Notes under the pieces: model-generated
The model's database searches: none
What the model saw: only the letters and a program-made list of their open reading frames with translations
Told to the model about the DNA's origin: nothing
Made by a program: the position numbers and the translations under genes
Origin: Mycolicibacterium parafortuitum
GTDB lineage: Bacteria; Actinomycetota; Actinomycetes; Mycobacteriales; Mycobacteriaceae
NCBI RefSeq assembly: GCF_002086815.1
Contig: NZ_MVID01000035.1
Span: 1 to 64,000 of the forward strand
Direction: 5' to 3'
Length of the DNA stretch: 64,000 nucleotides
Part shown: positions 34,020-41,888 of the stretch, in pieces
Layout: every line of letters starts with the position of its first letter
How positions within the stretch are numbered: the first letter of the stretch is position 1

Positions 34020-34123
34020 AAAGGACTCACGGGTTACCGCCAAGTAAAGCTGGAAGGTATACCCAGCTCAACACGTCCCCGCCGGGAAACAGCGCGCGTT
34101 TTTGTGGTTTTCGTCACGTTCAG

Positions 34124-34138
34124 GAGAATGGCATTCTC
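34124..34138. promoter_or_regulatory. Perfect palindrome GAGAAT-N3-ATTCTC
   Basis: Six-bp arms with a GGC centre, in the gap between the PfkB kinase and korA. It looks like a dimeric repressor site; the cognate regulator is unknown and not adjacent. Confidence 0.45.
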
Positions 34139-34143
34139 TAAGA

Positions 34144-34170
34144 CTGGGGTTACCGGTCGGTAGCCCCCAG
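34144..34170 (-). terminator. Hairpin after the PfkB kinase gene
   Basis: CTGGGGTTACC and GGTAGCCCCCAG arms with a GGTC loop and one bulge, 27 bp beyond the kinase stop. Probable terminator; no T-run follows. Confidence 0.5.
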
Positions 34171-34196
34171 CAAGCACCGCAAGCACCGGGTGCGGC

Positions 34197-35057
34197 TCAG
34201 AGCGGAACGGACCCGACGCGGCGCTTGTCGAGTTCGGAGGCGACGAGCTTGCTCGCCTGTTCGGCAGCGCGCCGGGGATCGGCGCCGGCTGCCCGATTGG
34301 CCACATAGCTCGCGGTGAACATGTCACCGGCGCCGGTGGTCTGCACGTCGAGCACCCGCCACGCCGCGGGAACGTGGATGACGCCGCCCTCGGTATAGAT
34401 GTGGCAGCCCTCGGAGCCGTAGGTCACCACGATCTCCGGAACCCCGAGCCGCTCGGCGGCCTCGGCGTCGAACGGGCCGTCGGCCACCACGACGGCCTCG
34501 TCCTCGGCCAGCTTCAGGACGTCGAGGTGGGTCAGCAGATCGGCGGAGAAGTGCCGGTCCTCCACGAGCGGACCGCGCCGGTCGGCGCGCACGAGGCCCT
34601 GACCGTCGTAGGCGACGCGGTGCCCGCGCGCGGACAGCAGCGCCAGCGTCTCGGCCGGGAAATCCGTGCGCAGCAGCGGCGCGAGGTGCACCCAGGTGGT
34701 GTCCGGATCGGCGGCCTCGATCTCGGCGGCACCCCAGACCGGCCCGATCTCGTCGACGGCCATGTGGCGGTGGTCGATGTCGTCGTAGTCGAGGTGGAAC
34801 GCGCTGGTGCGATCGGCGGGAAGGACCTGGATCATGTCGCCGAACCGCTGGCACAGCGCATCGAACAGTGCGTGGTCGGCCTCGGCGCCCATCGCGACGA
34901 TGCGGCCCGCACCTCCGGAGGCCTCCAGGGCGGTGCCGGCGAACGACGCGCATCCGCCCGGGCTCGCCGGGCCGCCGTTGATGATGTCGATGGCCAGGTT
35001 CCCCAGGATGGTCACACCGTTGACGAGGTCTCGCGGCACCGATTGATCTCCTGGCAT
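34197..35057 (-). CDS. PfkB-family carbohydrate kinase
   Basis: Ribokinase-fold enzyme of 286 residues. The N-terminal ILGNLAIDIINGG and the C-terminal PfkB signature VQTTGAGDMFTASYVANRAAGA, with catalytic Asp and anion hole, are clear. It phosphorylates a sugar or cyclitol. The start is uncertain: ATG at 35057 is used, but TTG at 35090 is in frame. It lies 101 bp downstream of a LacI-type regulator on the same strand and opposite a cyclitol-type operon, so an inositol-derived or sugar substrate is plausible. It is distinct from iolC further on. Confidence 0.8.
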   Translation of the reverse strand: MPGDQSVPRDLVNGVTILGNLAIDIINGGPASPGGCASFAGTALEASGGAGRIVAMGAEADHALFDALCQRFGDMIQVLPADRTSAFHLDYDDIDHRHMAVDEIGPVWGAAEIEAADPDTTWVHLAPLLRTDFPAETLALLSARGHRVAYDGQGLVRADRRGPLVEDRHFSADLLTHLDVLKLAEDEAVVVADGPFDAEAAERLGVPEIVVTYGSEGCHIYTEGGVIHVPAAWRVLDVQTTGAGDMFTASYVANRAAGADPRRAAEQASKLVASELDKRRVGSVPL

Positions 35058-35157
35058 TTTGTCGGCGCTCAAGACACCGTGGGACACCAAATGGTAACGA
35101 GGGGTGCTGCGATTCGGCGATTCGGCCGTTGTGGGGTGTCACGCTGTGGGGTGTCAC

Positions 35158-36168
35158 TCAGTAGTGCACCGGCAGGTTGTAGGGCGTGACGACCTGGATG
35201 GGTACCGGCCTGGCCGGCTCCACCGGCAGCGCACCCCGCTCCTGCAGGATCAGCCGCAACGCCAGCCGCGCGTCGGCCCGAAGATCGTTGTGCAGAACCG
35301 CCGAGATGCGCCCCTCCCGCAACAGCCGGCGATTGTCCGCGTCGAGGTCGTGGGCCACGAACACGCGACACTTGCGCCCGAGCGTGTCGAATGCCGCGAC
35401 GGTCGCGACGTTGCCGCCGCCGACGGAGTAGACCGCCTCGACTCCGGGATTGGCCTCCAGCGCGTCGAGGACCAGCCGCTCCTGCGTCGCGTCGATCCCG
35501 TCGGCGTCGCTGACCTCGACCACGGGACGCCCGGAGCCGCGCAGCGCCGACCGGAACCCGACCTCGCGCTCCCCTTCCCCACGAAACACCGTGCGGCTCA
35601 GCGTGATCAGCACACCGGACGGATTCTCGCCGAGCCACTGCTCAACCAGGTAGGCCGCGGTCACGCCGGCACCGTGGTTGTCGATTCCGACATAGCCGCA
35701 GCGGGCGCTGGCCGGCACGTCGGTGGTGTAGGTGACCACCGGGATCCCGGACTCGACGAGGCGGTCGATCGCCTCGGCCACCTCGGGTTCGTCCTGCGCT
35801 TTCAGCACCACGCCGTGACTGCCGCGCAACCGCGCCAGCGTGTCCACCATCTGGGCGGTGGTGCCGGACTCCCACAGATGAAACCGCGCGCGCACCATCG
35901 CCGGCGCGAACGCGGGCAGTTCGGCCTCGACGGCCGCGCGGAACGCATCCGAGAACCGCCGCGGCGTCTGCATCACGACGTCGATCAGGTAGCGACGGCC
36001 GTTCAGCCGCAGCTGTGCGCGCTGCTTGTCCAGGTCGGCGATCGCCTGGTTGACCTCGGCGACGGTGCTCTCCCGAACCCCGGGCCGCCGGTGCAGCACG
36101 CGGTCGACGGTCGCCTCGCTGAGACCGGCCTGCTGCGCGATCTCACGCACTTTGTAGCGGTGCGGCAC
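35158..36168 (-). CDS. LacI-family transcriptional regulator
   Basis: Regulator of 336 residues. The N-terminal helix-turn-helix is VREIAQQAGLSEATVDRVLHRRPGV, followed by a periplasmic-binding-protein-like effector domain (GVVLKAQDEPEVAEAIDRLV, AVYSVGGGNVATVAAFDTLG). GTG at 36168 (MPHRYKV) is chosen because the helix-turn-helix follows directly; the longer frame to 36228 crosses an inverted repeat. It is divergent from the PhyH–Gfo–IolE–Gfo operon and upstream of a PfkB kinase; it probably controls both in response to a sugar or cyclitol. Confidence 0.88.
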   Translation of the reverse strand: MPHRYKVREIAQQAGLSEATVDRVLHRRPGVRESTVAEVNQAIADLDKQRAQLRLNGRRYLIDVVMQTPRRFSDAFRAAVEAELPAFAPAMVRARFHLWESGTTAQMVDTLARLRGSHGVVLKAQDEPEVAEAIDRLVESGIPVVTYTTDVPASARCGYVGIDNHGAGVTAAYLVEQWLGENPSGVLITLSRTVFRGEGEREVGFRSALRGSGRPVVEVSDADGIDATQERLVLDALEANPGVEAVYSVGGGNVATVAAFDTLGRKCRVFVAHDLDADNRRLLREGRISAVLHNDLRADARLALRLILQERGALPVEPARPVPIQVVTPYNLPVHY

Positions 36169-36199
36169 CGTCGGCCCCCTGGTTCTCCCGCGAGTTCTC

Positions 36200-36265
36200 C
36201 CCGCGAGCAGACGCAAACTCGCACACATTGGCCCCGAAAGGTGCGAGTTCGCGTCTGCTCGCGGG
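36200..36265. repeat. Long inverted repeat in the LacI/PhyH divergent region
   Basis: 25-nt arms (36200–36224 and 36241–36265) with one mismatch and a 16-nt loop containing GGCCCCGAAA. Unlike the two similar repeats in this window it lies between divergent genes, so a terminator role is unlikely. It may be an operator, an attenuating leader hairpin or a mobile palindromic unit. Confidence 0.75.
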
Positions 36266-36334
36266 CAATTGGTGAGGTGTTTTTGATGGATTTATGCCGT
36301 TGATTGCGTCCTCGATCACAGCAAGACTACTGCC

Positions 36335-37513
36335 ATGACGCCCCTCCACGCCGAGCTCCTCCACGCCGGGCAGGCACCCTGGCTCGGCGAATCAGACCTG
36401 AGCCTGGACGCCTTCCGCGCGCAGGTGGAACGCGACACCGCCCTGGCCGACTACCCGCACGCCGAGGAGGTGCGCGGCAACGTGCTCGTCTACTCCGCGC
36501 AGGCGATGGCCGGCGCGGGCAACCGGCGGGCGCTGCAGGCCGAACTCATCCGCGCGCTGTCCGACGGGCCCGGGGTCGTGGTGTTCACCGGCGCGTTCGA
36601 CCCCGCCATCGTGGACCGGGCCAGCGCCGCGTTCTTCGCGATCATCGAGGCCCAGCGCTCGGCCGGCCTCGCCGCGGGCGACCACTTCGGTGCGCCCGGC
36701 GCCAACGACCGCATCTGGAACGCCGCGCAGAAGCTCGCGCTCCATGACCCGCAGGTCTTCGCCGAGTACTACGCCAACGACGCACTCGCGCTCGTCTGCC
36801 AGGCATGGCTGGGCCCGCGGTATCAGGTGACCTCACAGGTCAACGTCGTCAACCCCGGTGGCACGGCGCAGGTCCCCCACCGCGACTATCACCTCGGGTT
36901 CGTTCCCGAGGACCATCTGGCCGCCTACCCCGCGCACATCCACCGCACCTCACCGGCGCTGACGCTGCAGGGCGCCGTGGCGCACTGCGACATGCCGGTC
37001 GACAGCGGGCCGACCATGCTTCTGCCCCACTCGCAGCGCTTCGCCGGCGGCTACATCGCGTTCAACCGGCCGGAGTTCATCGACTATTTCGCCGCGAACC
37101 ACGTGCAGTTGCCGTTGTGCAAGGGCGACGCGGTGTTCTTCAACCCGGCGCTGTATCACGGTGCGGGAACGAACTTCTCGGCAGATATCCGGCGCATCGC
37201 GAACCTGATGCAGATCAGCTCGCCGTTCGGGCGGGCGATGGAGGCGATGGACCGCACCGCGATGGTGCGGGCCGTCTACCCGGTGCTGCGCGCGATGCGG
37301 GCGGCGGGCCGCCCGGCCCGCGACGTCGAGAACGTCGTGATCGCGACGGCGGAGGGCTACGCGTTCCCGACCAACCTGGACAGCGACCAGCCGATCGGCA
37401 GCCTCGCCCCGCCCAGCCAGGTGGACACCGTGCTGCAGGCACTGGCCGACGACCTCACCCCACAAGACCTCGACCTCGCGCTCGGCGAGCAGAACGAACG
37501 GAGAACCCCATGA
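36335..37513 (+). CDS. Phytanoyl-CoA dioxygenase (PhyH)-family Fe(II)/2-oxoglutarate oxygenase
   Basis: Protein of 392 residues. The iron facial triad is visible as HRD in VPHRDYHLGF near residue 190 and a distal His in NPALYHGAG near 275, followed by an Arg for 2-oxoglutarate (DIRRIAN). PhyH enzymes hydroxylate or oxidatively demethylate diverse substrates, not only phytanoyl-CoA. It is first in a four-gene operon in which each following gene overlaps by 4 bp. Its partners (two Gfo/Idh/MocA dehydrogenases and an IolE-like dehydratase) point to a cyclitol or sugar derivative as substrate. Confidence 0.82.
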   Translation: MTPLHAELLHAGQAPWLGESDLSLDAFRAQVERDTALADYPHAEEVRGNVLVYSAQAMAGAGNRRALQAELIRALSDGPGVVVFTGAFDPAIVDRASAAFFAIIEAQRSAGLAAGDHFGAPGANDRIWNAAQKLALHDPQVFAEYYANDALALVCQAWLGPRYQVTSQVNVVNPGGTAQVPHRDYHLGFVPEDHLAAYPAHIHRTSPALTLQGAVAHCDMPVDSGPTMLLPHSQRFAGGYIAFNRPEFIDYFAANHVQLPLCKGDAVFFNPALYHGAGTNFSADIRRIANLMQISSPFGRAMEAMDRTAMVRAVYPVLRAMRAAGRPARDVENVVIATAEGYAFPTNLDSDQPIGSLAPPSQVDTVLQALADDLTPQDLDLALGEQNERRTP

Positions 37514-38526
37514 CCACACTCGGACTGATCGGGCTGGGCCGGATCGGCGCGTTCCACGCCGAGACCCTGACCAACCTGCCTGCCGTCTCCGGGCTGGTGA
37601 TCACCGACGAACGCGCCGACATCGTCGGTGAGGTCGCCGCCAAATACGGTGCCACGCCGGTGGATTCGGTGGAGAAGCTGCTGTCGTCCGGCGTCGACGG
37701 CGTGGTCGTGGCCGCCGCGACCCCGGCGCACGCGGAGCTGACCCTCGCCGCCGTCGAGCGCGGGTTGCCGACGTTCTGCGAGAAGCCGATCGCCTCCACG
37801 GCCGCGGAGAGCCAGCGGGTCGCCGATCTGATCGCCCGCTCCGGCGTACCGGTCCAGGTGGGTTATCAGCGCCGTTTCGACACCGCGTTCGCCGCGGTGA
37901 AGGCCGCGGTCGACAGCGGATCGCTGGGCGCGCTGACCACCGTGCGCAGCACCACGATGGATCCCGCTCCCCCGCCGATGGACTACATCAAGGGTTCGGG
38001 CGGCATCTTCCGCGACTGCGCGGTGCACGACTTCGACGTGATCCGTTGGGTCACAGGACAAGACGTGGTCGAGGTGTATGCGACCGGCAGCGTGCAGGGT
38101 GACCCGCTGTTCACCGAGTACGGCGACGTCGACACCGCCGCCGTCGTGGTCCGCTTCGACGGTGGCGCACTCGGGGTGGTGTCCGCGGCCCGGTACAACG
38201 GCCGGGGTTACGACTGCCGCCTGGAGGTGCATGGGTTCGACGACACCGTGGTGGCCGGCTGGGATCAGGGCGCCCCGGTGCTCAACGCCGACCCCGCGGT
38301 CGAGTTCCCCTCGGGCCAGCCGCACCACTTCTTCATGGACCGGTTCACCGAGGCGTTCCGCACCGAGCTGGGCGCATTCGTCGAACTCGTTCAGGGCGGC
38401 CCGATTCAGGGTGCCACCGTCGCCGACGCGGTCGAGGTCGCGTGGATCGCCGAAGCCGCGACGGAGTCCCTGCGCCGCGGTGTCCCGGTCAGCATCGAAT
38501 CGGTCCGCAAGGAGGCCAAGCAGTGA
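37510..38526 (+). CDS. Gfo/Idh/MocA-family oxidoreductase, inositol 2-dehydrogenase-like
   Basis: Dehydrogenase of 338 residues with the Rossmann motif LGLIGLGRIGAFHAETL, the catalytic EKP in TFCEKPIASTAAES near residue 95 and GGIFRDCAVHDFDVIRW near 165, typical of inositol dehydrogenases. It oxidises a cyclitol or sugar hydroxyl with NAD(P)+. ATG at 37510 overlaps the PhyH stop by 4 bp. It is a paralogue of the iolG at 55287; which cyclitol isomer it prefers cannot be told. Confidence 0.88.
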   Translation: MTTLGLIGLGRIGAFHAETLTNLPAVSGLVITDERADIVGEVAAKYGATPVDSVEKLLSSGVDGVVVAAATPAHAELTLAAVERGLPTFCEKPIASTAAESQRVADLIARSGVPVQVGYQRRFDTAFAAVKAAVDSGSLGALTTVRSTTMDPAPPPMDYIKGSGGIFRDCAVHDFDVIRWVTGQDVVEVYATGSVQGDPLFTEYGDVDTAAVVVRFDGGALGVVSAARYNGRGYDCRLEVHGFDDTVVAGWDQGAPVLNADPAVEFPSGQPHHFFMDRFTEAFRTELGAFVELVQGGPIQGATVADAVEVAWIAEAATESLRRGVPVSIESVRKEAKQ

Positions 38527-39398
38527 AGATCGCGGGCGCACCCATCTCATGGGGAGTGTGTGAGGTTCCGGGCTGGGGATATCAGCTGGGCCCCGATCAG
38601 GTACTGACCGAGATGCGCGAAGCCGGGCTGACCGCAACAGAACTCGGCCCTGACGGGTTCCTTCCGTCCGATACCGTCGAACTGGTGCGGCTGCTCGACG
38701 GACACGGGCTCGCGTGTGTGGGCGGCTTCGTCCCGGTGGTGCTCTACCGCGACGACCACGACCCGGCCGACGACCTCGCAGGCCCGCTGGAGTCGTTGGT
38801 CGCCGCCGGTGCCGGTGTCGTGGTACTCGCCGCCGCCACCGGTCAGGACGGCTACGACGAGCGTCCGGTGCTCGACGACGCACAGTGGCGGACACTGCTT
38901 TCCAATCTGGACCGGCTGGCCGGCATCGTCGCGGCACGAGGCCTGACCGCGGTGCTGCACCCGCACGTCGGCACGCTGGTGGAGACTCGCGCCGAAGTGG
39001 ACCGGGTGCTGACCGGATCGCACATCCCGCTGTGCCTGGACACCGGCCATCTGCTCATCGGCGGCACCGATCCGCTGGCACTGGCCCGGGAGGTGCCGGA
39101 CCGCATCAAACACGCGCACCTCAAGGATGTGGACGCCGGCCTCGCCGCCCGGGTGCAGTCGGGTGAGATGACCTACACCGAAGCGGTCGCGGCGGGCATG
39201 TACGTGCCGCTGGGCGTCGGCGACGTCGACATCGCCGGCATCGTCTCGGCGTTGGAGGACAACGGCTTCGACGGCTGGTACGTGATGGAGCAGGACAAGA
39301 TCCTCGCCGGGGTCCCCGGTGCCGGGGAAGGTCCGTTGGACGACGTGCTGGCCAGCGTCAGGTTCCTGCAGGGCGCGGCCTCCGGCGTCACGTCGTGA
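38523..39398 (+). CDS. iolE: Inosose dehydratase-like TIM-barrel protein (IolE family)
   Basis: Xylose-isomerase-like TIM barrel of 291 residues. The N-terminal KIAGAPISWGVCEVPGWG is characteristic of IolE (2-keto-myo-inositol dehydratase). Metal-ligand regions LHPHVGTLVET, CLDTGHLLIGG and KHAHLKDVD match the family. It dehydrates inosose to the diketone intermediate of inositol catabolism. GTG at 38523 overlaps the upstream gene by 4 bp. It is the only IolE candidate in the window, although it sits 12 kb from the iolC–iolG cluster. Confidence 0.83.
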   Translation: MKIAGAPISWGVCEVPGWGYQLGPDQVLTEMREAGLTATELGPDGFLPSDTVELVRLLDGHGLACVGGFVPVVLYRDDHDPADDLAGPLESLVAAGAGVVVLAAATGQDGYDERPVLDDAQWRTLLSNLDRLAGIVAARGLTAVLHPHVGTLVETRAEVDRVLTGSHIPLCLDTGHLLIGGTDPLALAREVPDRIKHAHLKDVDAGLAARVQSGEMTYTEAVAAGMYVPLGVGDVDIAGIVSALEDNGFDGWYVMEQDKILAGVPGAGEGPLDDVLASVRFLQGAASGVTS

Positions 39399-40357
39399 CG
39401 CTGCGCATCGGCATCCTGGGCGCGTCCCGCATCGCCGAGTCGGCGATCGTCGAGCCGGCCCGGGAACTCGGGCACCGCCTGGTGGCCGTCGCGGCACGTG
39501 ATCCGTTGCGCGCGGACGTGTTCGCCGACAAGTACGGCGTGGAACGGGTGCTGCCGACGTATCAGGACGTGGTGAGCGATCCCGAGGTCGACGTCATCTA
39601 CAACCCGCTGGCGAACGCGTTGCACGCACCGTGGAACCTCGCCGCCGTCGCGGCGGGCAAACCGGTGTTGAGCGAGAAGCCGTTCGCACGTGACCGTGCC
39701 GAGGCGGCCAGGGTCGCCGCCGCGGCCGACGCTGCCGGCGTCACCGTGATGGAGGGGTTCCACTACCTGTTCCACCCGGCCAATCAGCGGGCCCTCGCGC
39801 TCGCCGGCGACGGCACCCTCGGTGAGCTGACCCGCGTCGAGGTCCGGATGGGTATGCCCGAACCGCAGCCCGACGACCCTCGCTGGTCACTGGAGCTCGC
39901 CGGCGGGGCGCTGATGGACCTGGGCTGCTACGGGCTGCATGTGCTGCGCCGGTTCGGTGCGCCGTCGGTGGTGTCGGCGACGGCGGTGCAGCGCACCCCG
40001 GGTGTCGACGAGCGGTTCGACGCCGAGCTGGTGTTCCCGTCGGGACTGACCGGGTTCACGTCGAACTCGATGGTCGAGGACGAGTACTCGTTCACGCTGC
40101 GGTTGATCGGTACGCGCGGGGAGGCGTTCGTCCACAACTTCATCAAGCCCCCGGACGACGACCGGCTCACCGTGCGCACCGAGGACGGCACGACCGTCGA
40201 ACGCTTCGGCCCGCGCGCGTCCTACACCTATCAGCTGGAGGCGTTCGCCGAGCACGTCCGCCACGGCGCACCGCTGCCACTGGACACCGCCGACGCCGTG
40301 GCGAACATGGCCCTCATCGACGACGTGTACCGCGCCGCCGGGATGGCGCCGCGCTGA
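39395..40357 (+). CDS. Gfo/Idh/MocA-family oxidoreductase
   Basis: Dehydrogenase of 320 residues: Rossmann motif RIGILGASRIAESA, SEKPFARDRAEAARV near residue 95 and GFHYLFHPANQRAL near 125, a pattern closer to D-xylose/dihydrodiol dehydrogenases than to IolG. GTG start overlaps the iolE-like stop by 4 bp. As last gene of the operon it probably acts on a product or alternative substrate of the same pathway. Confidence 0.85.
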   Translation: MTLRIGILGASRIAESAIVEPARELGHRLVAVAARDPLRADVFADKYGVERVLPTYQDVVSDPEVDVIYNPLANALHAPWNLAAVAAGKPVLSEKPFARDRAEAARVAAAADAAGVTVMEGFHYLFHPANQRALALAGDGTLGELTRVEVRMGMPEPQPDDPRWSLELAGGALMDLGCYGLHVLRRFGAPSVVSATAVQRTPGVDERFDAELVFPSGLTGFTSNSMVEDEYSFTLRLIGTRGEAFVHNFIKPPDDDRLTVRTEDGTTVERFGPRASYTYQLEAFAEHVRHGAPLPLDTADAVANMALIDDVYRAAGMAPR

Positions 40358-40360
40358 CCG

Positions 40361-40510
40361 TCAGTCCCGGCCCTCCGCGGCGGTACGCCGCTCGTGCCAG
40401 CGCAGGCGCAGCAGCAACAGGCCGCGGTGGGCGCGCCATCCCGCCGACAGCGGGTCACGCCAAACGGGCGAGTGCACCCGAGTTCCGTTCTCACTGTCCA
40501 TGTGGCCCAT
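40361..40510 (-). CDS. Small basic hypothetical protein
   Basis: Open frame of 49 codons (MGHMDSENGTRVHSPVWRDP…WHERRTAAEGRD) with a strongly basic, Leu/Arg-rich C-terminal half. It fills the gap between two real genes and starts with ATG, but its ribosome site is weak and no family is recognised. Could be a genuine small protein or chance. Confidence 0.35.
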   Translation of the reverse strand: MGHMDSENGTRVHSPVWRDPLSAGWRAHRGLLLLRLRWHERRTAAEGRD

Positions 40511-40592
40511 TGTGCCGCCGCCGGGCGGGCGCGGCTCGTCGTCGGGATACCGGCCTCATGACGACATCGTGAACAGTCGGTATCGGCGCACG

Positions 40593-41066
40593 TCAGTGCG
40601 TGTCGTAGCGGTCGGCCAGGGCCAGCAGTGTGGACTCGATGCCGTCGGCGTTCTTCTTCTGCATTCCGAGCAGTTCGATCATCACCGGCAGTTTGGCCGT
40701 CGAATAGTCGAAGGTCTCGGTCACCTTCGTCGCGCCGGGGCCGACCTCGGCCAATTCCCAGCGCCACCGGTGCCCGAGCGGATGCTCCCACTCCACGACG
40801 CGGTTCTCTTCCACCGCGGTGACCTTCGAGGTGATCTTGTACGGCACGCCGTACTGCGTCATCCCGACGGTGAACTTGTCGCCGGTGTTCAGCCGGTGCG
40901 GCCCCTTGACGTCGACGTCGCGCACCGTGCCCGAGCCGTCGATCTCCGGATGCCGGTGCGGGTCGGCGATCAGCTCGAACAGGGTCGCTGCCGGCGCGGA
41001 CACCTGCACACTGCGACTCACCGCGCGGGGTCCGGCGTCTTCTGTCTTCAGGGTCGAGATAGTCAT
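40593..41066 (-). CDS. SRPBCC-family (START-like) protein
   Basis: Protein of 157 residues with the ligand-cavity fold of polyketide-cyclase/START-like proteins: VSAPAATLFELIADPHRHPEIDGSGT at the N-terminus, then VVEWEHPLGHRWRWEL and TKVTETFDYS. Mycobacteria carry many copies; they bind hydrophobic ligands but are rarely characterised. ATG at 41066 is chosen. Divergent from the DUF4393-like gene, with no clear partner. Confidence 0.8.
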   Translation of the reverse strand: MTISTLKTEDAGPRAVSRSVQVSAPAATLFELIADPHRHPEIDGSGTVRDVDVKGPHRLNTGDKFTVGMTQYGVPYKITSKVTAVEENRVVEWEHPLGHRWRWELAEVGPGATKVTETFDYSTAKLPVMIELLGMQKKNADGIESTLLALADRYDTH

Positions 41067-41189
41067 GTCGGAGTCGTACCCGGCACCCCTGCCACCCAAT
41101 CGACCGCACGGCCATACACCCGCGACGCGGTGTGAGATTCCCCAAGGTTTGCCGTCCGATCGACGTGACACCCGTTAACTTCTCTGTCT

Positions 41190-41888
41190 ATGCCGAACCC
41201 GTACGTCCCGCGCGCGCTGATGAACCACGCCATCGACGCCGTGCGCACCGGCCTCGACCTCTACACCTGGACCGAGAAGCAGGTCGTCGGCGCGTTGCGG
41301 ACCGGGCTCGACGCGCTGGACCCGAAGGACGAGCCCGCACCCGAGGAGCCCGACGAGCGCCCGGTCGCGTCGGCGACACCTGAACCCGACACCGCGTCGC
41401 TGACCGAGAAGATGAGCACGCTGCTGGGCCGCGCCCTGGATCAGAACACCCGGGGCAGCCAGGTCGAGCTCTATCACCATCTGCTCGACCAGCTGGTGGC
41501 CGACGAGGCGCGCATTCTCGGCGCACTGTCGGACGGCTCCTCGTCACCGCTGGTGAACGTCTACGGATGGAAACAGTCCAGGACACCGCGCCGTGCGGTG
41601 CTGGAGAACGCGTCGCTGGTGGGCCGCACCGCCAACGTCGCGCTGCCGCACATGGTGCCGCAGTACGTCAGCCATCTGCTCTCCCTGGGCCTGGTCGAGG
41701 TCGGACCCGAGGACCCGGCTCTGGACACCGAGTACGAGGTGCTGCTCGCCGAATCGGCGGTGCTCGCCGCGATCAAGAGCGCGACCAGGGGTCCGGTGCC
41801 CGCGCGGATCGAGAAGTTCACGCTGTCGCTGTCGCCGCTGGGCACGTCGCTGTGGCAGGCCGCCGCAGAGGGCGCCGAGCACGAATGA
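41190..41888 (+). CDS. DUF4393/Abi-alpha-like protein
   Basis: Soluble protein of 232 residues. The N-terminus is helical, followed by a charged Pro/Glu-rich linker (about 48-70). The C-terminal segment from LGRALDQNTRGSQVELYHHLL through YVSHLLSLGLVEVGPED has winged-helix-like character and resembles the DUF4393 (Abi-alpha) family. Function unknown; some relatives were linked to phage abortive infection, but nothing here supports a defence role directly. ATGA overlap couples it to the DUF445 membrane protein. Confidence 0.6.
   Translation: MPNPYVPRALMNHAIDAVRTGLDLYTWTEKQVVGALRTGLDALDPKDEPAPEEPDERPVASATPEPDTASLTEKMSTLLGRALDQNTRGSQVELYHHLLDQLVADEARILGALSDGSSSPLVNVYGWKQSRTPRRAVLENASLVGRTANVALPHMVPQYVSHLLSLGLVEVGPEDPALDTEYEVLLAESAVLAAIKSATRGPVPARIEKFTLSLSPLGTSLWQAAAEGAEHE

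Larger units (their letters stand above)
33825..34196. other. korA upstream region without genes
   Basis: No gene is supported. It contains a 24-nt tandem duplication, an IdeR-like 19-mer overlapping promoter-like sequence, a 6-3-6 palindrome and a hairpin just after the kinase stop; each is listed separately. Confidence 0.6.

Noticed and set aside
34197..35057. Second iolC
   Set aside because: PfkB fold is clear but it lacks the IolC-type N-terminus, which is present in the gene at 50554.
40583..40605. GCGCAC/GTGCG mini-hairpin at the end of the SRPBCC gene
   Set aside because: Too short and overlaps the stop codon; not distinguishable from chance in GC-rich DNA.
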